NCBI GenBank assembly: GCA_947493495.1
Contig: CANLRN010000008.1
Coordinates: forward strand, 42,972-106,971
Length of the DNA stretch: 64,000 nucleotides
Reading direction: 5' to 3'
DNA from: an uncultured Aquimarina sp.
Lineage (GTDB): Bacteria; Bacteroidota; Bacteroidia; Flavobacteriales; Flavobacteriaceae
Both the position numbers and the translations under genes were made by a program. Each line of letters opens with the position of its first letter. Within the stretch, counting starts at the first letter, position 1. Below are positions 57,581 to 64,000 of the stretch, in pieces. The notes below the pieces were generated by a model. That model was not told the origin of the DNA and searched no databases. It saw nothing but the letters and a program-made list of their open reading frames with translations.

Positions 57581-57602
57581 TACGTATTAATACGTAATTT
57601 TG
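57581..57602 (+). promoter_or_regulatory. Nitrate-regulon composite promoter, nirB
   Basis: A perfect palindrome TACGTATTAATACGTA (57581-57596) overlaps the -7 box TAATTTTG (57595-57602). A further TTACGTAA (57558-57565) lies upstream. The leader is only about 15 nt and itself contains ATACGTAG just before the ATG. Confidence 0.78.
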
Positions 57603-57621
57603 GGTTATAAATACGTAGTTC

Positions 57622-60141
57622 ATGAAGAAGGTAATAGTTATTGGTAATGGAATGGTAAGCTATAAGTTCTGTGAGAAGTTTGCTGCATCAGAAAAATTTA
57701 CAGATTACAAACTTATAGTTTTTGGTGAAGAACCGAGGAGAGCGTATGACAGAGTTCATCTTAGCGAATTTTACGATGGTAAAACTTCAGAAGATTTAAG
57801 CATGTCTTCTGCTAACTGGTATGAGGATCATAATATAGAGCTTCATATCTCAGAAATGATTACAGAAATCAACCGAGAGGATAAAACGGTAGCAAATCAT
57901 AGAGGAGATATCTATTCCTATGATTATTTAGTGCTTGCAACAGGATCCTCAGCTTTCGTTCCTCCAATTGAAGGTGTTGAAAAAGAAGGGGTTTTTGTGT
58001 ATAGAACCATCGAAGATCTTGAAGCTACAGAAGTATATGCTAAAAAATTAAAAGCTGAAGGAAAAACAGAAGCTGCTGTTCTCGGCGGAGGCTTATTAGG
58101 CCTTGAAGCTGCGAATGCGGTTAAAAACTTAGGACTTAACGCCCATGTTGTTGAATTTGCTCCTCGTCTAATGCCAAGACAGCTTGACAAAGGAGCCAGT
58201 GATATGCTCCAATCTAAAATTGAAAGCATGGGCTTAAAAGTACATCTTTCTAAACAGACGCAATATCTTCAAGGTGATAAAGCAATTGAAGGCTTACAAT
58301 ATGTTGATGACACAGAACTAAAGGTTGATATGCTTGTAGTTTCTGCAGGTATCCGTCCACGTGATGAAGTAGCTAGAGAATGTGGCCTCGAAGTTGGAAC
58401 TCGTGGTGGAATTGTGGTCAACCAAAAAATGGAGACTTCTGATAAAAATATATTTGCCATTGGGGAGTGCGCTTTACTAAATAGTATGATTTATGGTTTA
58501 GTAGCTCCTGGATACGATATGGCAGAAGTTGCCGTACAACAAATTACTGGTGGTGATGCAGTAATGCCAGAGTCCATTGATATGTCTACACAATTAAAAT
58601 TAATAGGCACTGAAGTTGCTAGTTTTGGAGATGCTCTTAATCAGTCCAAAGAAGACATTGATGAGATTATCTATGAAAATAAACGAAATGGAATTTATAA
58701 AAAAATAAACATTTCTAAAGATGGCAAAAAGCTTTTAGGTGGAATTTTAATTGGTGATTCTTCTGATTACAATTCTCTGTTCCAAATTTATAGCAACGGA
58801 ATGAAACTTCCTGAAGCACCAGAAGATCTTATATTGGGTAGTCGCGGAGGTGATGAAGGAGGTTTGTTAGGTGATGTGATGGATTTACCAGACGGAGCTC
58901 AAATTTGTTCTTGTGAAAGCGTAACGAAAGGACAGATTTGTAGCGCTATAGAAAACGGAGAAGCTACAGATGTCGCAGGAGTAATCAGTTGCACCAAAGC
59001 AGGAACCGGTTGCGGTGGTTGTAAACCTATGGTAACTGACTTAACCAATGCTACCTTAAAATCTTTAGGCATAGAGGTCAAAGAAGGAGTTTGCGAACAT
59101 TTTGATCTCAGCAGACAAGATTTATATAAAATAATCCAAGTAAAAGGATATACAAAATTTGATGAAGTATTAGACAATCATGGAAATGGGGGGCACGGCT
59201 GCGAATTATGTAAACCACTTATAGCTTCTCTAATGGCTACAATCCACGCGGACACCGCGAATGAAGAATACGCTATTCAGGATTCTAATGATCGTTTCTT
59301 AGCAAATATACAGCGGAATGGAACCTATTCTGTAGTTCCTAGAATACCTGGAGGAGAAATTACACCCGAAAAACTTATCGCACTAGGAGAAATCGCTAAA
59401 AAATATGATTTATATACTAAAGTAACTGGTGGTGTTCGTATCGACTTATTTGGTGCTACTGTAAATCAATTGCCTTTAATATGGAAAGATTTGATTGCTC
59501 ATGGTTTCGAAAGTGGTCACGCCTATGGAAAATCCTTACGAACGGTAAAAACCTGTGTTGGTTCAACTTGGTGTCGCTACGGAATGGACGAAAGTGTGAG
59601 CTTTGGTATTGAACTAGAAAATCGTTATCGAGGAATTAGAGCTCCACATAAAATTAAAGGTGGAGTTTCTGGCTGTATACGTGAATGCGCTGAAGCGCGT
59701 GGAAAAGACTTCGGTTTAATTGCCGTAGAAGGTGGATGGAACTTATATCTTGGTGGAAATGGGGGAGCCACACCTAGACATGCAGAATTATTTGCCGAAC
59801 AAATTGACAATGAAACTGTGATAAAATATCTGGATAGATATTTAATGTTTTACATGCGCACGGCAAAACCATTACAGAGAACCGCGGCCTGGCAAGAACG
59901 TCTAGAAGGTGGACTAGACTATCTAAAAGAAGTTATTATTGAAGATAAACTAGGCATCGCTGAAGATTTAGAAAACGAAATGAAAACCTTGGTAAACAAG
60001 TTTAAATGTGAATGGACTCAAGCAGTCAATGATCCCGAAATCATGAAACGCTTTAATCACTTTGTAAACAGCAAAGAAGAAGACAGCAATATTGTTTTTG
60101 TTCCTTTAAGAGAGCAAAAAATGCCTGAACCTTGGAAATAA
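57622..60141 (+). CDS. nirB: NADH-dependent nitrite reductase large subunit
   Basis: 839 residues, full length. N-terminal FAD/NAD diaphorase (KKVIVIGNGMVSYKFCEKF, VLGGGLLGLEAANAV, IFAIGECALLN), a first BFD-like [2Fe-2S] (ICSCESVTKGQ ... GTGCGGCKPM), a second degenerate one (GGHGCELCKPLI), and the sirohaem/[4Fe-4S] catalytic half with CVGSTWCRYGMDES and GGVSGCIRECAEARGKDFG, the four Cys ligands. It reduces nitrite to ammonium in the cytosol with NADH. It starts the nirB-nirD-DUF4202-kinase operon under a composite regulon promoter. Confidence 0.97.
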   Translation: MKKVIVIGNGMVSYKFCEKFAASEKFTDYKLIVFGEEPRRAYDRVHLSEFYDGKTSEDLSMSSANWYEDHNIELHISEMITEINREDKTVANHRGDIYSYDYLVLATGSSAFVPPIEGVEKEGVFVYRTIEDLEATEVYAKKLKAEGKTEAAVLGGGLLGLEAANAVKNLGLNAHVVEFAPRLMPRQLDKGASDMLQSKIESMGLKVHLSKQTQYLQGDKAIEGLQYVDDTELKVDMLVVSAGIRPRDEVARECGLEVGTRGGIVVNQKMETSDKNIFAIGECALLNSMIYGLVAPGYDMAEVAVQQITGGDAVMPESIDMSTQLKLIGTEVASFGDALNQSKEDIDEIIYENKRNGIYKKINISKDGKKLLGGILIGDSSDYNSLFQIYSNGMKLPEAPEDLILGSRGGDEGGLLGDVMDLPDGAQICSCESVTKGQICSAIENGEATDVAGVISCTKAGTGCGGCKPMVTDLTNATLKSLGIEVKEGVCEHFDLSRQDLYKIIQVKGYTKFDEVLDNHGNGGHGCELCKPLIASLMATIHADTANEEYAIQDSNDRFLANIQRNGTYSVVPRIPGGEITPEKLIALGEIAKKYDLYTKVTGGVRIDLFGATVNQLPLIWKDLIAHGFESGHAYGKSLRTVKTCVGSTWCRYGMDESVSFGIELENRYRGIRAPHKIKGGVSGCIRECAEARGKDFGLIAVEGGWNLYLGGNGGATPRHAELFAEQIDNETVIKYLDRYLMFYMRTAKPLQRTAAWQERLEGGLDYLKEVIIEDKLGIAEDLENEMKTLVNKFKCEWTQAVNDPEIMKRFNHFVNSKEEDSNIVFVPLREQKMPEPWK

Positions 60142-60166
60142 CAAACAGCTTATACTTAAAAAATAC

Positions 60167-60544
60167 ATGGAAGAAATTCTAAATAAATACAGAACCATCA
60201 AATTAGAAGATGTAAACGTTTGGTTTAAAGCTGCATCAATTAAAGCTTTCCCAAAAGATGGTGGCGCTTGCGTAAAATATAAAGATTTACAAATTGCAGT
60301 ATTCAATTTTGAAAGAGCAAACAAGTGGTATGCTTGTCAAAATTTATCCCCCGAAAAAAATGAGATGGTTTTAAGTAGAGGAATGATTGGTGACCATAAC
60401 GGGATCCCCAAAATTGCTTGCCCGCTTCATAAAAAAACATTTTCTTTAGAAACTGGAGAAAATCTAAATGGTGATTTACCTCCCATTGCGATATATCCGG
60501 TAAAAATAGAAAATGAAAACGTTTTTATTGGCTTTGAAGAATAA
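60167..60544 (+). CDS. nirD: Nitrite reductase small subunit (half-preserved Rieske fold)
   Basis: 125 residues; MEEILNKYRTIKLEDVNVWF opens. Rieske-fold landmarks include VLSRGMIGDHNGIPKIACPL and CPLHKKTFSLETG. The second cluster motif (CPLH) is intact, but the first (CxH) reads CQN, so a conventional [2Fe-2S] Rieske cluster cannot form. E. coli NirD also lacks the cluster, so loss does not mean inactivity. It probably stabilises NirB or shapes its active complex. It starts 25 nt after nirB. Confidence 0.9.
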   Translation: MEEILNKYRTIKLEDVNVWFKAASIKAFPKDGGACVKYKDLQIAVFNFERANKWYACQNLSPEKNEMVLSRGMIGDHNGIPKIACPLHKKTFSLETGENLNGDLPPIAIYPVKIENENVFIGFEE

Positions 60545-60584
60545 AGAATTTTATTGCTAAAAACATTACTTTAGCAAGTATTCT
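60545..60584 (+). other. Hairpin between nirD and the DUF4202 gene
   Basis: TTGCTAAA (60554-60561) pairs with TTTAGCAA (60570-60577); outer AGAAT/ATTCT arms can extend the stem. No T-tract follows. It may stabilise the nirBD part of the message or attenuate expression of the DUF4202 and kinase genes. Confidence 0.4.
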
Positions 60585-60599
60585 ATTAATATTACTTTT

Positions 60600-61184
60600 A
60601 TGTCAGCCACTAAAATAAATGAAGCATTTTCTATCATTGATATATCAAATTCAAATGATCCTAATAAAGAACTAGTTAACGGAACATCTGTTGCTAAGGA
60701 ATTAATCTATGGACAACGAATGAGTCGCACCCTAGATAATTTCATTCCAGAAGCATCAGAAGCGCTACAACTAGCTGCGAGAGCGCAACATATCTGCAGA
60801 TGGGAAATCCCAAGAAACAGCTATCCGATGGATCGTGTAGGATATCTAAAATGGCGCGAAGAACTAAAAAAATTTCACGCAAAAAAAGCTTCAGAAATAC
60901 TTGAAAAAGTAGGCTATACTCAAGAAATTATAGATCGAGTTTCTTTCTTAATTCAAAAAAAGAAACTAAAAAAAGATGAAGACACCCAAATATTAGAAGA
61001 TGTAATATGTCTTGTGTTTTTAGAATTTTATTATTCTGACTTCTATGAAAAACACGCTTCGGAAAAAGTTATAGTCATTTTACAAAAAACCTGGAAAAAA
61101 ATGTCTGAAAAAGGACATCAAGCCGCACTAAAAATATCATATTCAGAAAAAGGATTAGATTTGATTAAGCAAGCCATCGCATAA
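60600..61184 (+). CDS. DUF4202 family protein
   Basis: 194 residues, soluble. The family pattern is clear: ELVNGTSVAKELIYGQRMSR, LAARAQHICRWEIPRNSYPM, GYLKWREELKKFHAKKASEI and EDVICLVFLEFYYSDF. The conserved His/Arg/Asp positions (AQHICRW, ELKKFH, EDVICLVFLE) resemble an HD-type metal site, though activity is not established. DUF4202 genes accompany nitrate/nitrite assimilation in diverse bacteria as far as I recall; here the gene sits between nirD and the nitrate-sensor kinase (55 nt and 10 nt gaps). A regulatory or cofactor-related enzyme is likely. Confidence 0.85.
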   Translation: MSATKINEAFSIIDISNSNDPNKELVNGTSVAKELIYGQRMSRTLDNFIPEASEALQLAARAQHICRWEIPRNSYPMDRVGYLKWREELKKFHAKKASEILEKVGYTQEIIDRVSFLIQKKKLKKDEDTQILEDVICLVFLEFYYSDFYEKHASEKVIVILQKTWKKMSEKGHQAALKISYSEKGLDLIKQAIA

Positions 61185-61194
61185 TTTTATCATA

Positions 61195-63009
61195 TTGAAA
61201 AAACTGGAATCATTAGATCATCAAACATTTAATCGCCTAAGTAAGATTTATAGTATCGCGCTAGGAGCGATTGCTTTGTTTACTATTGGCGGGCAGTTTT
61301 TTATCCAACGGTATCTTAACGCTCAAATAGACGATTCTAAAATCATTAATATTTCTGGTAGGCAACGCATGCTTAGTCAGAAACTAACTAAAGAAGTTCT
61401 ATTACTTAGCTATAGAACAGATGCTATATCCAAAAAAAAATATCTTCAAGAATTAGAATCCACAATCGACCTTTGGAAAACATCCCATGAACGGTTAAGA
61501 AGATATAATGACACTATCCCTAAAGACAAAAATGATAGTACCGAAATAAAAAGAATGTTTTTGGTTTTACAACCTTATTTTGAAATCATCTATGAAAACA
61601 GTACACAAATACTGAGTTTGGCTAAAAAAGATTCTATCAATCAAAAACATCTAAAACCTTTTCTCGATAACATAATTTTTAACGAGCCTCTTTTTCTTAA
61701 ACAAATGGATGCTATTGTTAATAGATACGAAAGGGATGCCCAAGAAAAAATATCAAGCTTAAAAAAAATAGAATATTCCATATTCGGTCTCATCATTTTA
61801 ATCTTAATATTTGAATTTTTCTTACTGTTTCGACCTGTGGCATTAAGTATTAAAAAAACAATATCGAATCTATTAATATCCCAGAAAGATGCTACAAATA
61901 TGGCAACTAATGCAGAGAAATTAAGAAAAATTCAAAATGAGAATGTTCAAGAACTGATATCGCTTACCAAAGCATTAGATCAAACTCTATTGTATGCAAG
62001 AGTTAATGAACAAGGAATCGTTAAAAATCTAGGAGAACGTTTTGATAACGTTTTAAATATTGATCAAAAATTTGATCAAAAAAACCTTGCAGAACTTATG
62101 AAATTAAGTGAACTGCAATCCAATAGGCTACTCCAACTTATAGCTCAGAATAAAGGAGGTGTCTTTAATGAAGAGTTTGAATTTATTTCTGGTGATGGCA
62201 AAAAAATGTGGTTAGATGTTTCAATCCTAAATGTCTTTAAAGAATCTGGTACTGCAGAAAGATTAGTTCTTTGCTCGGATATCTCTAAAAGAAAAGAAGC
62301 GCAATTAGAAATAAAAAGATTAAATGATTTAGAGTATCAGCAAAAGGAAGAGCTTCAGAAATCAAACGCTAGTCTAATTGTCGAAGCACAGGAAGAAGAA
62401 AGAAAGCGAATTGCAAAAGAAATACACGATAGTATAGGACAAATGCTTACCGCTTTAAAATTTAATATTGAATCTATAAACACCAATAACATTGAAAAAA
62501 CTCATCAAAAAATAGAAGGTCTTAAACAACTATCTAAAGATCTAATTCTTGGAATCAGAACCGCTACTTTTAATCTTACTCCTCCAGAACTAAAAGATTA
62601 TGGGATTAATATTGCTTTACAAAAAATGGCAAAAGAACTCACAAAATTAACGAGTAAGAACATCATTTTAGAAGATAACTCTACTACTGAACTTCGTTTT
62701 GACTCTTTAGTCGAAACTAATCTATATCGAGTTACACAAGAAGCTGTTAATAATGCTATCAAATACGCTAAATCCGACTACATCCTAATATCAATTAACA
62801 GTTCAGCATCCATATTAAGTATTACTATCGATGATAATGGAAAAGGATTTGATCTAACTAAAATCCCAGACAAGCCTAAGAATAATGCAGAAGGCGGAAT
62901 GGGGCTATTTTTTATGAAAGAAAGGATGAATTACATAGACGGTAGGATTTTTATTAGTTCTTCTATCGGACAAGGAACCAAAATTACCCTCAATTATCCT
63001 ATTACATAA
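61195..63009 (+). CDS. NarX-like nitrate sensor histidine kinase
   Basis: 604 residues from a TTG start 10 nt after the DUF4202 stop. A first helix (YSIALGAIALFTIGGQFFIQ, about 19-38), a periplasmic four-helix PilJ/NIT-like sensor with P-box SGRQRMLSQ (54-62), a second helix (about 195-213), a PAS-like region (262-366), HisKA_3 dimerisation with phospho-acceptor His411 (RIAKEIHDSIGQML), and a HATPase domain (VTQEAVNNAIKYA, GMGLFFMKERMNYIDG). It should sense periplasmic nitrate and phosphorylate the NarL-like regulator at 55216. It is the last gene of the nirB operon and so would amplify its own signal. Confidence 0.9.
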   Translation: MKKLESLDHQTFNRLSKIYSIALGAIALFTIGGQFFIQRYLNAQIDDSKIINISGRQRMLSQKLTKEVLLLSYRTDAISKKKYLQELESTIDLWKTSHERLRRYNDTIPKDKNDSTEIKRMFLVLQPYFEIIYENSTQILSLAKKDSINQKHLKPFLDNIIFNEPLFLKQMDAIVNRYERDAQEKISSLKKIEYSIFGLIILILIFEFFLLFRPVALSIKKTISNLLISQKDATNMATNAEKLRKIQNENVQELISLTKALDQTLLYARVNEQGIVKNLGERFDNVLNIDQKFDQKNLAELMKLSELQSNRLLQLIAQNKGGVFNEEFEFISGDGKKMWLDVSILNVFKESGTAERLVLCSDISKRKEAQLEIKRLNDLEYQQKEELQKSNASLIVEAQEEERKRIAKEIHDSIGQMLTALKFNIESINTNNIEKTHQKIEGLKQLSKDLILGIRTATFNLTPPELKDYGINIALQKMAKELTKLTSKNIILEDNSTTELRFDSLVETNLYRVTQEAVNNAIKYAKSDYILISINSSASILSITIDDNGKGFDLTKIPDKPKNNAEGGMGLFFMKERMNYIDGRIFISSSIGQGTKITLNYPIT

Positions 63010-63429
63010 GTATTTTTACAGAATTCAAGACTTTCTTTATCTATTCTCAGTACTAAAAAAGGAAAAGGTTTTAAAAACTCTATTGATTTTAGGTACAAAT
63101 CCTTAAAAAGGAAAACACAATTATTATTATTTTTATATTTTGATTTATAATTATATAGAAAAAAAGAAGTTTTATTTAGTAATTTAATACAGTACACAAG
63201 AGACAGTAAATATAGCATATGGTAATTAATACCATTTTAACTTTGAAATTACCCTTAAAAATAGTGACTTTGTTTTCAGATGAAACAATTTTTTAGTTGC
63301 ATAGTAGCACTATGGAATTCAAAAATTGTGAAATACGGACGCAAAGAAACATTTTTTCAGCAAATTGAAAAAAAGTGTAAACCACTTCATTAACAAAATC
63401 TAACAGATCAATATATTACAACAAAAAAC
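63010..63429. other. Intergenic region after the kinase gene
   Basis: 420 bp. No terminator with T-tract was found. A TAACTTTG -7-like box (63238-63245, poor -33) precedes a 37-codon ORF at 63280-63393 (MKQFFSCIVALWNSKIVKYG start, ending PLH); it has a signal-like N-terminus but no other support, so I do not call it a gene. Confidence 0.4.
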
Positions 63430-63804
63430 GTGAAGGAAAACGAAGAAAAACCAAAATACCTTATGAATTGGGAAACAGTAAGGGTATGGAAAGAAGAAAC
63501 AATTAGTAATCAATTTGTAAAATATCTTAAAGAAGAAGAGACTTTACAACTCTTCAGAAAAAAACATACACTCCTTGGTGTAATTTCAGAGAGAGGTATT
63601 ATTCAGTGGGTAGATAAGTCAGAAACTAAAGATTTTTGGGAAGACAAAATCCAACATCATATCTGCGAAGAAGTAATTAAAGATGATGATGATTATTTCG
63701 TGAAGTGTGAATATGAAGATTTTACTAGCAGATACTTTTTTGTTGCTAGCTTATGGAAAACGATAGACGATAAAGATCTCATCATTTTAGAACATTACCA
63801 TTAA
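63430..63804 (+). CDS. Hypothetical soluble protein
   Basis: 124 residues from a GTG start at 63430. It is acidic and aromatic (YLMNWETVRVWKEETISNQF, GIIQWVDKSETKDFWEDKIQ, FVKCEYEDFTSRYFFVASLW), with no signal peptide or membrane segment. I recognise no family. The pattern suggests a small mixed alpha/beta domain. It stands alone and is not obviously related to the nitrate genes; coding status is supported by length and composition only. Confidence 0.5.
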   Translation: MKENEEKPKYLMNWETVRVWKEETISNQFVKYLKEEETLQLFRKKHTLLGVISERGIIQWVDKSETKDFWEDKIQHHICEEVIKDDDDYFVKCEYEDFTSRYFFVASLWKTIDDKDLIILEHYH

Positions 63805-63938
63805 ACCCGCTTTATGCAATAGAAAATTTATTACATCTTGTAGCTACCGCAAATACTAACGCTGCACTGCGTTTTTTAATTTCACCATAGCCTTTAGATT
63901 AGCAAACAGATATGATCCCTTACATAAAAATCATAGTT

Positions 63939-64000
63939 ATGATGATGAGATTTCTTTTTTTGCTTCTTTTTTTCTTTGTTAAGAACTCCTATTTTATTGA
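63939..64000 (+). CDS. 5' end of an exported protein, truncated by window edge
   Basis: Three consecutive ATG codons at 63939, 63942 and 63945 open a frame that reads MMMRFLFLLLFFFVKNSYFI to the end of the window, with no stop. The hydrophobic core looks like the start of a signal peptide or membrane anchor. Nothing can be said of the mature protein. Confidence 0.45.
   Translation, partial: MMMRFLFLLLFFFVKNSYFI

Noticed and set aside
63280..63393. 37-codon small ORF after the kinase gene
   Set aside because: Signal-like N-terminus and a weak -7 box only; no homology, conservation or good -33 element to support it.
1..64000. CRISPR arrays, tRNA/rRNA genes, prophage or complete insertion sequences
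   Set aside because: No spaced direct-repeat arrays, cloverleaf-like sequences, phage structural genes or transposase ORFs were seen on reading both strands.

Overview
The window looks like a chromosomal segment of a marine-type flavobacterium (Bacteroidota, Flavobacteriaceae; an Aquimarina-like genome would fit, but the genus is inference). The evidence is the low GC, a GLPGLI-family protein, a type IX secretion sorting domain, TonB-dependent uptake, a LuxC-like reductase beside serC/serA, and promoters of the Bacteroidota form TTG-N17-20-TAnnTTTG. No rRNA, tRNA, CRISPR array, prophage or complete insertion sequence was seen.

Positions 1-33 kb hold mostly housekeeping and envelope genes in short units: a truncated type II NADH dehydrogenase, a carotenoid-type oxidoreductase, an M61-like peptidase, YchF, a lone TonB-dependent receptor, ferredoxin and LuxC-like reductase transcribed divergently, serC-serA, FolE-MsrA, a LolD-like ATPase, a PhoX-like lipoprotein followed by a di-haem peroxidase, a GAF histidine kinase, and a large secreted GH74-like beta-propeller protein with two carbohydrate-binding modules and a C-terminal sorting domain.

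Positions 33.5-63 kb form one large nitrate/nitrite assimilation and redox island. On the minus strand are a nitrate reductase fused to a NirB-type diaphorase, with a partner protein that joins a nitrite/sulfite-reductase-like fold to rubredoxin; an NrtABCD-type ABC importer; and a NarK-type transporter. On the plus strand are a porin, then nirB, nirD, a DUF4202 gene and a NarX-like histidine kinase. Between them lie a NarL-like response regulator and a small exported protein made of two nitrate-sensor (PilJ/NIT-like) repeats and nothing else. A second plus-strand block (39.2-46.5 kb) carries a single-domain globin, a DUF3365 haem lipoprotein, a di-haem cytochrome b-like membrane protein, a flavin/[2Fe-2S] reductase, a penta-haem and a mono-haem cytochrome c, and their own ResB/CcsA maturation proteins.

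The most striking unlisted signal is a repeated 14-bp near-palindrome, TAMGTAWTWATACK. It occurs upstream of nasA, the globin operon, nrtA, narK, the porin and nirB, and in four of these cases it runs directly, in identical register, into a TAnnTTTG -7 box with no -33 TTG. It therefore appears to define a nitrate regulon. The local NarL-like regulator, itself driven by an ordinary promoter, is the obvious candidate for the binding protein.

Possible undescribed biology: the composite promoter class, the free-standing tandem nitrate-sensor protein, the rubredoxin/nitrite-reductase-like partner of NasA, and the co-regulated globin-cytochrome electron-transfer block. Two inverted-repeat elements of about 165 bp resemble MITEs.
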